From Fimenecus sp045594885 (GTDB lineage: Bacteria > Bacillota > Clostridia > Oscillospirales > Acutalibacteraceae), in assembly GCA_045594885.1 (NCBI GenBank), contig JAZNZJ010000022.1:8480-72479 (forward strand): DNA of 64,000 nucleotides, read 5' to 3'. The notes beneath the pieces are model-generated. The model saw only the letters and a program-made list of their open reading frames with translations, had not been told where the DNA came from and ran no database searches. Of this stretch, positions 33,922 to 42,034 are shown piece by piece (position 1 is the stretch's first letter; each line of letters starts with the position of its first letter). The position numbers and the translations under genes were made by a program.

Positions 33922-36900
33922 TTATTCTCCTTTAGCAACTGCTACAGTAACTTTCTTATCGTTTACTGTGAACTCATTTGAGTAATCAGCATCAATTTTT
34001 TCATTGATAACAAGCTTATCAGCAAGAAGTTCACTTGCAACATAGTCAAGTTTTTCATTAAGTGATGTGATAATAAACTCATCATCAACTGTAATTGAAG
34101 CAATAATTCTCTGTTCAACCTGATATCCTGCATCTTTACGTGCTACCTGACACTGACGAATAATGTCACGAACAATACCTTCCTTAAGAAGTTTGTCAGT
34201 AAGTACAACATCAAGGGCTACAACAGATTCTGTGTCAAATTCTGCTGAAACAATTCCCTTCTTTGTCTTTGACTGAACGTTAAAGATTGAACCATCAAAT
34301 TTTTCGTCCCAACCCGGTACTGTAACCTCGCCACCAGCAATAACTGCTGCAGTAAGTGCTGACATTTCATCATCAGAGAGTGATTCAAGAGTCTGCTTCA
34401 TTTTATTAACATTCTGCTTGAGAACAGCACCTGCAACCTTAAAGTTAACGGTTAAGAACTTATCTTCAAGAACATTTACATCATCAATATACTCAATTGA
34501 TTTGATATTGAGTTCATCAAGAATATTTTTCTCAAATGTTTTGATTTTATCCGCCTTGTCATTATCACAGCAAACAAAGAGTTTAGCAAGTGGCTGACGA
34601 ACTTTAATCTGCTGTTCATTACGAAGACGCATTGCAACTGCAATTACATCACGTACAAGTTTTGTCTGTTCAATTATGCCGTCATCTTCAACACCTGCAA
34701 TTTCTGTTGGCCAATCGCTCAAATGAACAGATTCTGCAACTGTTGAGTCACAAGTTTTAACAAGATTTTGCCAGATATATTCTGTCATAAATGGCATAAT
34801 AGGTGCCATTACCTGTGTACAAACCTTAACTGCATTAAAGAGTGTCCAATAAGCAATCATCTTATCCTGCTCATCCTCTGTCTTCCAGAAACGACGGCGG
34901 TTTGTTCTAATATACCAGTTTGAAATATCGTCAACAAATGCTTCGAAATCTTTTACAAGTGCAAATGCCTTGTAGTCATCCATTGAAGCAGTTGCTTTCT
35001 TTAAGAACTCATTTGTTCTTACAACAAGCCACTTATCTGTTGGAGTCATAAGAGCAAAATCGGGTTTATAATTTGTGAAATCAGGTTTGTCAAGCTGTGC
35101 GTAGGTATCAAAGAATGTATAAATATTCCAATAACCAAGCATCTTTCTTCTTGCCTCGTCACCAAGGTTATAGCCGAAACGAACATCGTTAGTGTTTGGA
35201 GCACTTGCATAGAGATAACGAACAGTATCTGCACCAATTTTCTCTGCAGCTTCATCAAACTTAATCATAAAGCCTGTCTTTGAGAATTTTGAGCCGTCTT
35301 CAGAAACAACCATACCGTTAGTAACAACTCTCTCATAAGGTGCTTTACCAACAAGAACTGTACTCATAAAGAGCATTGAATAGAACCAAAGTCTAACCTG
35401 TTCGTGCATTTCTGTAACCCATTCTGCAGGGAAATTCTTTTCCCATGCTTCACGGTCTGTGAAGTAACCAAGTGTTGAGAATGGAACGATACCGGCATCA
35501 AGCCAAACGTCACCAATATCTGAAATACGAGACACTTCTTTGCCGCAATGTGGGCACTTAATTTTAACTTCGTCAACCCAAGGTCTATGAAGCTCCGGAA
35601 GAGCATCTACAAGAGCAGGGTCAACTGCCTTTTCACGAAGCTCAGCCTTTGAACCAACAACTGTGATATGGCCACAATCACAAGGATAGAATGGAAGTGG
35701 CATACCGTAATAACGTTTACGAGAAATATTCCAGTCACCCATATTTGTGAGCCAGTCATTCATTCTCTTACCGTTTGAAGCAGGTTCCCATTTAACTGAA
35801 TTTGCACACTCAATGAGTTTAGGCTTAATTTCATTTGTTTTGATGTACCACGCAGGAACAAGACGGAAAACAATTTCGCTCTTACATCTCCAGCATACTG
35901 GGTAGCTATGTTCATGTGGTTCAACTTTGTAAAGTTTATTCTGCTCGTCAAGTTTTGCAAAAACTTCGTCAGCGATTGTATGACTGTCTTTACCTGACAT
36001 AAAACCAAAGCCGTCAAGATAAATACCCATATCATCAATAGGCATAACCTTTGGAAGTCCAAGTCTTTCACCAAGTTCAAAGTCTTCAATACCACAACCG
36101 GGAGCAATATGAACTACACCTGTACCTTCGTCAGCTGCTACATCTTCCCAAGCAACTATTTTATGCTCAAAGCCCTGCTGTGCAGGAATATCTGCAAAAC
36201 AAGTTTCATAGTGATACCCTACGAGCTCTTCGCCCTTTAAAGCACGGATAACTTCAAGCTTATCGTCACCAAGATATTTGATTGCATTCTTTGCAAGAAT
36301 CAATGTTTGGTCATCACTCTTAATTTTAACTTCAACATAATCAATATCAGGGTTAACTGCCAAAGCAACGTTTGAAGAAAGTGTCCAAGGAGTAGTTGTC
36401 CAAACAAGAATTTTTGAGTTAATCTCTTCAATAGGAAGTTTGAAGAAAACTGAATTATGTGTCATCATCTTATATGAGCCTGTCATTTCGTGCTCAGAAA
36501 GTGATGTACCACAACGAGGACACCAAGGCATTGGCTTGTATTCACGTTGAATCCAACCGTGATTATCACATTCTTTTAAGAAATGCCAAATACCTTGAAT
36601 ATTAAGGTCTGTATTTGTGTAGTATGAATTTTCCCAATCCATCCACTGACCAAGTCTTTTTGATTGTTCAGTAATAATGCCTGAATAATGCTTTACACGT
36701 TCAACGCACTGACGTGTAAACTTGTCCATACCGTAATTTTCAATATCCTTCTTTGTTTTAAAACCGAGTTGTTTTTCAACTTCAACCTCAACCCAAAGAC
36801 CTTGAGAGTCAAAACCGTTTTGACGACGGCAATCATAACCTCTCATTGACTTATAACGGATAAAAATATCTTTTGTGCTTCTACCCCATGCGTGATGAAT

Positions 36901-37068
36901 ACCCATTGGGTTGTTTGCAGTAATAGGACCGTCAAGGAAACGGAACATCTTTTTACCCTTATTTTTTTCTACAAGCTTTTCGTAATACTTCTCTTCATCC
37001 CAGAGCTTCATAACCTGATGCTCAAGGTCAACGAAGAGATTTTTTTCGTCTGCCACTATATTGTCCAC
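33922..37068 (-). CDS. ileS: Isoleucine--tRNA ligase, divergent signature motifs
   Basis: The 1,048-residue class I synthetase resembles the archaeal/eukaryotic-like (IleS2-type) branch. GPITANNPMGIHHAWGR occupies the HIGH position (His58-His59-Ala-Trp instead of HIGH), and SKFSKTG replaces KMSKS near residue 595. CPRCGTSLSEHE and CWRCKSEIVFR are zinc-type motifs, and VWTTTPWTLSSNVALAVNP is in the CP1 editing region. A C-terminal anticodon-binding domain follows. It charges tRNA-Ile. No T-box is present: the promoter at 37,104-37,131 leaves only about 30 bases of leader. The DUF1858 gene is cotranscribed. A different class I ligase specificity is possible but less likely. Confidence 0.87.
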   Translation of the reverse strand: MDNIVADEKNLFVDLEHQVMKLWDEEKYYEKLVEKNKGKKMFRFLDGPITANNPMGIHHAWGRSTKDIFIRYKSMRGYDCRRQNGFDSQGLWVEVEVEKQLGFKTKKDIENYGMDKFTRQCVERVKHYSGIITEQSKRLGQWMDWENSYYTNTDLNIQGIWHFLKECDNHGWIQREYKPMPWCPRCGTSLSEHEMTGSYKMMTHNSVFFKLPIEEINSKILVWTTTPWTLSSNVALAVNPDIDYVEVKIKSDDQTLILAKNAIKYLGDDKLEVIRALKGEELVGYHYETCFADIPAQQGFEHKIVAWEDVAADEGTGVVHIAPGCGIEDFELGERLGLPKVMPIDDMGIYLDGFGFMSGKDSHTIADEVFAKLDEQNKLYKVEPHEHSYPVCWRCKSEIVFRLVPAWYIKTNEIKPKLIECANSVKWEPASNGKRMNDWLTNMGDWNISRKRYYGMPLPFYPCDCGHITVVGSKAELREKAVDPALVDALPELHRPWVDEVKIKCPHCGKEVSRISDIGDVWLDAGIVPFSTLGYFTDREAWEKNFPAEWVTEMHEQVRLWFYSMLFMSTVLVGKAPYERVVTNGMVVSEDGSKFSKTGFMIKFDEAAEKIGADTVRYLYASAPNTNDVRFGYNLGDEARRKMLGYWNIYTFFDTYAQLDKPDFTNYKPDFALMTPTDKWLVVRTNEFLKKATASMDDYKAFALVKDFEAFVDDISNWYIRTNRRRFWKTEDEQDKMIAYWTLFNAVKVCTQVMAPIMPFMTEYIWQNLVKTCDSTVAESVHLSDWPTEIAGVEDDGIIEQTKLVRDVIAVAMRLRNEQQIKVRQPLAKLFVCCDNDKADKIKTFEKNILDELNIKSIEYIDDVNVLEDKFLTVNFKVAGAVLKQNVNKMKQTLESLSDDEMSALTAAVIAGGEVTVPGWDEKFDGSIFNVQSKTKKGIVSAEFDTESVVALDVVLTDKLLKEGIVRDIIRQCQVARKDAGYQVEQRIIASITVDDEFIITSLNEKLDYVASELLADKLVINEKIDADYSNEFTVNDKKVTVAVAKGE

Positions 37069-37103
37069 CTTTCAAGTGATAATATCCTAATTTAACAGAT
37101 AAT

Positions 37104-37131
37104 ATTATACACGAATACAGTGAAATTTCAA
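37104..37131 (-). promoter_or_regulatory. Promoter for ileS
   Basis: On the minus strand TTGAAA (37131-37126), a 16-base spacer and a consensus TATAAT (37109-37104) precede the ileS ATG at 37068 by 35 bases; AAGGTGG is the ribosome binding site. Confidence 0.7.
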
Positions 37132-37164
37132 GGGATTTATTACAAAATTATGCACAATAATATA

Positions 37165-37416
37165 TTATTTTTTACTCATATATTTTTCTTTAGTGGCTAA
37201 TCCACCACGAATATGCCTTTCTGCCTTGTTTACCTCAAGAACTTTTCGTACCTGACCATATAACGCAGGGTCAAATTTTTTAAGTCTTTGTGCAACATCC
37301 ATATGCACCGTGCTTTTACTTATTCCAAAAACTTTTGCAGCAGCACGTACTGTTGCCTCATTTTCAACAATGTATTCCCCAAGCATAGAAGCTCTTTCCT
37401 CAACTAAATCTTTCAA
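37165..37416 (-). CDS. spoIIID: Stage III sporulation transcriptional regulator SpoIIID
   Basis: The 83-residue protein is a clear SpoIIID: RASMLGEYIVENEATVRAAAKVFGISKSTVHMDV holds the helix-turn-helix, and a basic C-terminal tail follows (ERHIRGGLATKEKYM). It is a mother-cell regulator that both activates and represses genes between the SigE and SigK stages. The start codon is a TTG at 37416, with GGAGGG seven bases upstream. That binding site is part of a hairpin (37,423-37,461). A SigE-like -10 box lies at 37,477-37,484. Confidence 0.95.
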   Translation of the reverse strand: MKDLVEERASMLGEYIVENEATVRAAAKVFGISKSTVHMDVAQRLKKFDPALYGQVRKVLEVNKAERHIRGGLATKEKYMSKK

Positions 37417-37422
37417 AGCAAA

Positions 37423-37461
37423 ACCCTCCTATCAGTCATAAATAAATATGATAAGGAGGGT
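37423..37461 (-). promoter_or_regulatory. Hairpin enclosing the spoIIID ribosome binding site
   Basis: On the minus strand ACCCTCCTTATCA (37461-37449) can pair with TGATAGGAGGGT (37434-37423) with a single bulged T and a 14-base loop. The 3' arm contains the GGAGGG ribosome binding site of spoIIID, seven bases before its TTG start. Confidence 0.7.
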
Positions 37462-37476
37462 ATGATTATTCTATAA

Positions 37477-37484
37477 AATGTATG
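37477..37484 (-). promoter_or_regulatory. SigE-like -10 box for spoIIID
   Basis: The minus strand reads CATACATT, which matches the SigE -10 consensus CATACANT. A convincing -35 box is not seen. A start near 37,470 would place the whole hairpin at 37,423-37,461 in the leader. Known regulation of spoIIID by SigE in Bacillus fits. Confidence 0.45.
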
Positions 37485-37691
37485 ATATTTTCAATTATTC
37501 AATACAATAAATTCTTATTCTCCCAAATTTTATACTTTTTTTGTGCATTAGTTTTTATCCATTTTTTTATGATATTAAAATCTCTTAATACATTATTTTT
37601 TCACTTGAAAAAATAATTAAAAGATAAAAATAATCTGTTATTTTTTTTTCAGCATGCTGTGGCATTCTTTCATAGGAAAAATAGGTAAAAG

Positions 37692-37754
37692 TAGAGGTTG
37701 ACCCAATCCTACCTCACATCAAAGATGCTTCAGAAATAAAAAAGTCAACCTCTA
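37692..37754 (-). ncRNA. Possible small RNA or attenuator with an 11-bp stem
   Basis: The arms TAGAGGTTGAC (37692-37702) and GTCAACCTCTA (37744-37754) are perfect inverted repeats separated by 41 bases. On the minus strand the stem begins close to the start point expected from the promoter at 37,763-37,791 and is followed by CTTTTACCTATTTTT. This could be a short self-terminating RNA of about 75 bases. A mobile-element remnant is an alternative. Confidence 0.3.
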
Positions 37755-37933
37755 TTGACTATAGTTTATCACAAAGTGAAACTACTGTCAATAATGATTC
37801 TATACAGAATAAGGTAAAGAAAACACAAAAAGACGTATTTGGCTATAAGATAAATCAAGATGCAAAAGTAGATGAAGATTTGCTTGAAGATATGTACGTT
37901 ACTCAAACTTTGACAAGAGATATAATATTATGA
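37697..37933 (+). pseudogene. Open frame remnant without a start codon
   Basis: A frame of roughly 80 codons runs from a TAG near 37,680 to a TGA at 37,931-37,933 without any credible start. By hand it reads VDPILPHIKDASEIKK..., then KKTQKDVFGYKINQDAKV and DLLEDMYVTQTLTRDI. I do not recognise it. Such length without stops in this AT-rich gap suggests a decayed gene end. It runs across the palindromes and the promoter of the next gene, so chance is also possible. Confidence 0.3.
37763..37791 (-). promoter_or_regulatory. Consensus promoter with an operator-like dyad
   Basis: On the minus strand TTGACA (37791-37786), 17 bases and TAAACT (37768-37763) form a near-consensus sigma-A promoter. The spacer and -10 region carry the dyad TAGTTT...AAACTA, flanked by ATTGAC/GTCAAT (37754-37759 and 37787-37792). 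No intact gene follows on this strand before spoIIID. Confidence 0.5.
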
Positions 37934-37939
37934 TAAAAT
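37910..37939 (+). promoter_or_regulatory. Promoter for the phosphatase gene
   Basis: TTGACA (37910-37915), 18 bases and TAAAAT (37934-37939) lie 15 bases before the ATG at 37955. The short leader leaves only a weak ribosome binding site (GGTG). Confidence 0.45.
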
Positions 37940-37954
37940 ACGTTCGGTGATACT

Positions 37955-38419
37955 ATGGTTAAAATTATGTTCGTCTGTCACGGGAATATCTGCCGTTCTA
38001 CAATGGCAGAATTTGTGATGAAAGATATTGTTAAAAAGAATAAGTGTGAAAAGGATTTTTTAATATGTTCAAGTGCTACCAGTACGGAGGAAATCGGCAA
38101 TGACACTCATTGGGGCACAAAGAAAATTCTTGATGAACTGGGTATTTCATATACTAAACGTCAAGCCGTTCAGTTAAAGAAATCCGACTATGAAAAATTT
38201 GATTACATAATCGGAATGGACAGCGCAAATATGCGAAATATCAACAGAATTGTCGGTTATGATAAAGACAACAAATTATACAAATTACTAAGTTTTGCAC
38301 ACATTGACCGTGATGTTGCAGATCCTTGGTACACAAGGGACTTTGAAACAACCTATGAGGATATTTCGTTAGGTTGTCTAAAACTGTTTGAACAGATAAA
38401 AGCTAAGGCTCGGGATTAA
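37955..38419 (+). CDS. Low-molecular-weight protein tyrosine phosphatase
   Basis: The 154-residue protein has the phosphatase loop CHGNICRS (C-x5-R-S) at residues 9-16, and the general-acid aspartate in ADPWYTRDFE near residue 125. It would remove phosphate from tyrosine or small molecules in the cytosol. It stands alone on the plus strand with its own promoter, between a degraded intergenic locus and a converging gene. ArsC-like arsenate reductase is less likely because the DPW motif fits phosphatases. Confidence 0.92.
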   Translation: MVKIMFVCHGNICRSTMAEFVMKDIVKKNKCEKDFLICSSATSTEEIGNDTHWGTKKILDELGISYTKRQAVQLKKSDYEKFDYIIGMDSANMRNINRIVGYDKDNKLYKLLSFAHIDRDVADPWYTRDFETTYEDISLGCLKLFEQIKAKARD

Positions 38420-38432
38420 CCTGAGCCTTAAT
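38404..38432. terminator. Bidirectional terminator after the phosphatase gene
   Basis: A 10-bp stem AAGGCTCGGG (38405-38414) / CCTGAGCCTT (38420-38429), with one wobble pair and a 5-base loop, overlaps the phosphatase stop codon. AATTTATT follows on the plus strand and AGCTTTTAT on the minus strand. Confidence 0.75.
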
Positions 38433-38435
38433 TTA

Positions 38436-39905
38436 TTAATCTGGATATGTAATACCGTAAGTTTCATGAAAATCCTCAATAGTGCGATATGTTTCAAATT
38501 TAAAGCCTCTGTTTACAACATAACTGATAGCAGTATTGTCGGGTATTAAATCATCATCAAAAAAGCCTTCACAATATATATAATTACCGTAATTGCCATC
38601 AATTACAACATAATAATCGGGGCTTAATTCATAAATTTCATTATCATAATCGTCAAAAGTTTCATAACCCTCAATTTTTATAAAGTTAAGTTTTTCGCCG
38701 TCACTTACACTCTCACTGCCATAATAAACACCGTTCATATCTGCCGTGACAACATTATTAGAAATATTAAAAACTAACAGAATACTTGTTATGCAAAAAA
38801 GAATAATACCGATTTTGCTTAAAATCTCAATTTTCTTTTCATCTTTAACAAAAAATAAATATGGAACATTTTCTTTTACATAAGGAATAAACCTTAACAA
38901 TCTTGTAATTACTAATACAAGTGATATAAGCAAAAAAGCAATTAATACATCACTTGGATTTGATGCTATAAATACACGGTGAGAATAAAGTGTATTCTTT
39001 ATTACCGTTTCAACTATTAATATGAACAGATGTGGCAAAACAACAGCAGCAAGAATTGAAAGAGTATTAACCAAAGATATTATTGTATTTTTCTTATTTG
39101 ACTTTTTTCTTCTTTCTGATATGGATTTTTCAACTTCGGGACAGCCATTATCAAACAAATAGTTAAGAAATCTTTTTTCAAAGGTTAAAAGTTTTCCTTT
39201 TTTCTCATATTTGTAAAAATCATGCCACAAGCCTTTTGTAACGTTATTTCGTACATAATTATCTATTTCATAGTGAAGATAACCGTGAGAATGCAAACAG
39301 ACTTCGTGAAGCAAAACTGCCTCTTCAACATCAGTTTTATAAAGACTCAAATCCGCCTTTTTATCGGCAATTAAAACATCATTGAAATAATTATCAAGTA
39401 GTTTTTTCTGTAATAGTTCATTGTCAGCAATATTGTTTATTCCAACAATATTCTTTTCTATGAAATCAACTAAAACTTTAAAATACTTTTCAAGGTCTTC
39501 AGGGCTTTCAACCTCATGAAAATCTAATGTATAAAATTCTGTCAATTCAAGAGCATTATGTATGTCATACGGTGAAAATGTAATATCTGAAAAAGGAAAA
39601 ATAAATCGGGCATAAAAGCCATATGCAGATAAATTATTTTTATTGCCCTCATACCCTTCCATAAATGAATATCCGTGAGATGACGAATAATCAAAAATGA
39701 AATTCACAGAAAACTTATTATAAATCACAGTTGAGGTATAATCACCGCTATCATTTAAAGAAACAGGTAAATATGAATAACCTTTATTAATTGCATATGC
39801 CTGAACATATTTGTCTAAAGCATCGCCGTACGGTACATATTTTTCTGCTACTTTATTATGCAATTTTTCTAATTTACCCTGAAATTGTTCAAGATACTTT
39901 TTCAT
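38436..39905 (-). CDS. Uncharacterised membrane protein
   Basis: I do not recognise this 489-residue protein. Residues 1-270 are soluble and aromatic-rich (Tyr, Phe), with the His-rich LLHEVCLHSHGYLHYE near residue 215. About three membrane helices follow (roughly 280-300, 330-350 and 375-395), and then a 95-residue C-terminal domain rich in Asp and Tyr that would be on the other side of the membrane. No signal peptide is seen. It is the last gene after ispE (11 bp gap), so it is cotranscribed with ispE and the PHP gene; a link to isoprenoid synthesis is not implied. Confidence 0.7.
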   Translation of the reverse strand: MKKYLEQFQGKLEKLHNKVAEKYVPYGDALDKYVQAYAINKGYSYLPVSLNDSGDYTSTVIYNKFSVNFIFDYSSSHGYSFMEGYEGNKNNLSAYGFYARFIFPFSDITFSPYDIHNALELTEFYTLDFHEVESPEDLEKYFKVLVDFIEKNIVGINNIADNELLQKKLLDNYFNDVLIADKKADLSLYKTDVEEAVLLHEVCLHSHGYLHYEIDNYVRNNVTKGLWHDFYKYEKKGKLLTFEKRFLNYLFDNGCPEVEKSISERRKKSNKKNTIISLVNTLSILAAVVLPHLFILIVETVIKNTLYSHRVFIASNPSDVLIAFLLISLVLVITRLLRFIPYVKENVPYLFFVKDEKKIEILSKIGIILFCITSILLVFNISNNVVTADMNGVYYGSESVSDGEKLNFIKIEGYETFDDYDNEIYELSPDYYVVIDGNYGNYIYCEGFFDDDLIPDNTAISYVVNRGFKFETYRTIEDFHETYGITYPD

Positions 39906-39916
39906 TAAATACTCCC

Positions 39917-40783
39917 CTATATAATTTCAATAACACCCGAATTTACAGGCTGACACAAATAAACCTCATTATATTTTTTACTGAGTTTTTCAAAGCATTG
40001 TTGTGCGTCTTCATAATTTTTAAATATACCAAATACTGTTGGACCGCTACCGCTCATACAACAAGCATCCGCACCGCATTTACGCATAACTCCCTTAATA
40101 TGAGGTCTTTTAGGCACTTCAACCGCTTGTTCAAAAACATTTCCGCACAAAGCACAAATTTTGTCATAATTTCCGTTTGATATTGCATCAATCATTGATA
40201 CTCTATCAAGGTGACGTACACGTGTAAGAGCATCAAATTCAGCATATGCCTTAGGTGTTGAAACATCTTGCTCGGGTTTTGCCAGAACAATATGACATTG
40301 AGGTAAGTCGGTCACAGATGCAATAACATTGCCCGTACCCAAAGCAACTGCAGTGCCACCTGTAAGACTAAACGGAATATCTGCACCGACCTTATTACCA
40401 ATCAAAGATAATTCTTTATTAGTGAGATTCGTGTTATAAATTCTGTTAAGACAGTAAAGCACACCTGCACCATCAGCACTACCACCGGCAACACCTGCAG
40501 CCATGGGAATATTTTTTTCTATTTCGATTGTAACTCCCCTATCCTCAATATTACAATAATCAAAAAATGCGGTTGCACATTTGTGAGCAATATTTTTCTC
40601 GTTGCAAGGTACACCATCTTTATCACATTTAATTATAATTTCATTAATGCTGTTTCTCTCAACAATGATATCATCATAAAGCCCAACTGACTGCATAATC
40701 ATAAATAAACTATGATACCCGTTTGGCAGTTTTTTTAAAATGTCGAGCATTAAATTAATTTTAGCTGCTGCTTTAACTTTCAT
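39917..40783 (-). CDS. ispE: 4-diphosphocytidyl-2-C-methyl-D-erythritol kinase
   Basis: The 288-residue GHMP kinase starts KVKAAAKINLMLDILKKLPNGYH, the IspE signature. The ATP loop is PMAAGVAGGSADGAG, in which Val-Ala replaces the commoner Leu-Gly. CCMSGSGPTVFGIF is the C-terminal glycine loop. It phosphorylates CDP-ME in the MEP pathway, between IspD and IspF, which are encoded at 21.6-22.8 kb. The PHP gene ends 2 bp upstream. Confidence 0.95.
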   Translation of the reverse strand: MKVKAAAKINLMLDILKKLPNGYHSLFMIMQSVGLYDDIIVERNSINEIIIKCDKDGVPCNEKNIAHKCATAFFDYCNIEDRGVTIEIEKNIPMAAGVAGGSADGAGVLYCLNRIYNTNLTNKELSLIGNKVGADIPFSLTGGTAVALGTGNVIASVTDLPQCHIVLAKPEQDVSTPKAYAEFDALTRVRHLDRVSMIDAISNGNYDKICALCGNVFEQAVEVPKRPHIKGVMRKCGADACCMSGSGPTVFGIFKNYEDAQQCFEKLSKKYNEVYLCQPVNSGVIEII

Positions 40784-40785
40784 AA

Positions 40786-41610
40786 TTATTCCTCAATTTC
40801 AATTTTCATTTGCATTGGTATTCTTTTTTGAAAAAATGTAATACTCTCAAATCCTGCTTCTAATGCAGCATTATAAGCCATATCAATATCTGCTGCCAGA
40901 TGTTCAGCATAATGTGCATCTGAGCCGACTGTTACATATTTACCACCCAACTCTTTAAACCTTTTAATTATATCAACCTCGGGCGATAATTTATTAAGCG
41001 GCTGTCGAAGTGCGGCAGTATTAATTTCAAGTGCCTTTTCTTTATCTGCAAGAATTGTAAGTATTTTATCAATTTGCACTTTAAATTTTTCCAAATCAAT
41101 TTCAAGATTTGATTGAGAGTAAAAGTATCTTAAAGGATAAGTTAAGTGAGCAAGAACATCAAAATTACCCCACTCAACCATTATCAATATTTCATTGAAA
41201 TATTCATTCAAAAGTTTTTCTGCTTCTTCCATAGTGAGATTTTCCATAAAATAAAAATCCTCACCACCTCTTAAATTATGAACAGAAGCTATTATTTGGT
41301 CGTAATCATATCTGCGGATAATATCTTCTGCTACATCAACATCAAATGCAGGCTGACCTAATTCAATTCCGTTTAATACAAGAAGTTTACCTCTAAATGC
41401 TGAACGAACTTTTGATATTTCAAAAAATGCCTGAAAAATTCGTTTTTCATATTGACTGTCGCCTCTAAACTGGTCAACTTCACAATGGTCTGTAAAAGCC
41501 AATGCACGTAAATCCATAAATTCTGCCTTTTCACAGAAAAATGTTGCGGAATGATTACCATCAAAAGAATTATCAGTGTGAACATGTAAATCCACTATAT
41601 TTTTATACAT
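40786..41610 (-). CDS. PHP domain phosphatase, histidinol-phosphatase-like
   Basis: The ATG at 41610 (MYKNIVDLHVHTDNSFDG) is chosen because GGGAG lies nine bases upstream; another ATG at 41619 touches that site. This gives 274 residues. PHP metal motifs are DLHVHTDNS, FTDHCE, a His in IIASVHNLRGG and GSDAHYAEH. The layout is that of HisK-type histidinol phosphatase (HisJ family), but no his genes are present and the role could differ. It is the first gene of the operon with ispE. Confidence 0.85.
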   Translation of the reverse strand: MYKNIVDLHVHTDNSFDGNHSATFFCEKAEFMDLRALAFTDHCEVDQFRGDSQYEKRIFQAFFEISKVRSAFRGKLLVLNGIELGQPAFDVDVAEDIIRRYDYDQIIASVHNLRGGEDFYFMENLTMEEAEKLLNEYFNEILIMVEWGNFDVLAHLTYPLRYFYSQSNLEIDLEKFKVQIDKILTILADKEKALEINTAALRQPLNKLSPEVDIIKRFKELGGKYVTVGSDAHYAEHLAADIDMAYNAALEAGFESITFFQKRIPMQMKIEIEE

Positions 41611-41685
41611 CTTCAACATCTCCCATAGTTTATGTGTTTATTTTACTATAAATCTAACATAATTTTCAATATTTTTTGAAAATTA

Positions 41686-41715
41686 TTGATATTCACAAGT
41701 GAGTTTTTTTATGAT
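41686..41715 (+). promoter_or_regulatory. Promoter for the ACT-PFL operon
   Basis: TTGATA (41686-41691), 18 bases and TATGAT (41710-41715) precede the ATG at 41750 by 34 bases. The ribosome binding site is AGGAGG. Confidence 0.45.
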
Positions 41716-41749
41716 AAACTATTATAAGCAATTTTAGGAGGTAAAAAAT

Positions 41750-42019
41750 ATGAGAGGTATAATCACAGTAGTAGGTAAAGATATGGTTGGTATTCTTGCA
41801 AAGGTATCGACTGTTTGTGCAGAAAATGGTGTAAACGTTATTGAAGTATCCCAGTCAATTTTACAGGATATGTTCTGTATGATTATGCTTGTAGATTTAG
41901 AAAAAGCAACTGTCCCATTCACAGACTTTTCTGACAAAGTCACAGCAATCGGAAATGAAATGGCTCTTTCGATTCACGTTATGCACGAAGATATTTTTAA
42001 CTCCATGCACAAAATATAA
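41750..42019 (+). CDS. ACT domain-containing protein (UPF0237)
   Basis: This 89-residue protein is a single ACT domain: MRGIITVVGKDMVGILAKVST and CAENGVNVIEVSQSIL are the ligand-binding turn and helix. Such free-standing ACT proteins bind amino acids and may regulate a partner enzyme. The ATG follows AGGAGG. The PFL family gene begins 15 bp later, a pairing conserved in many Firmicutes, which suggests the ACT protein serves it. Confidence 0.92.
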   Translation: MRGIITVVGKDMVGILAKVSTVCAENGVNVIEVSQSILQDMFCMIMLVDLEKATVPFTDFSDKVTAIGNEMALSIHVMHEDIFNSMHKI

Positions 42020-42034
42020 ATTGAGGTTATCAAA

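Noticed and set aside
37069..37164. A T-box riboswitch in front of ileS
   Set aside because: The leader is only about 30 bases after the promoter and no T-box sequence (TGGNACCGCG) is present.
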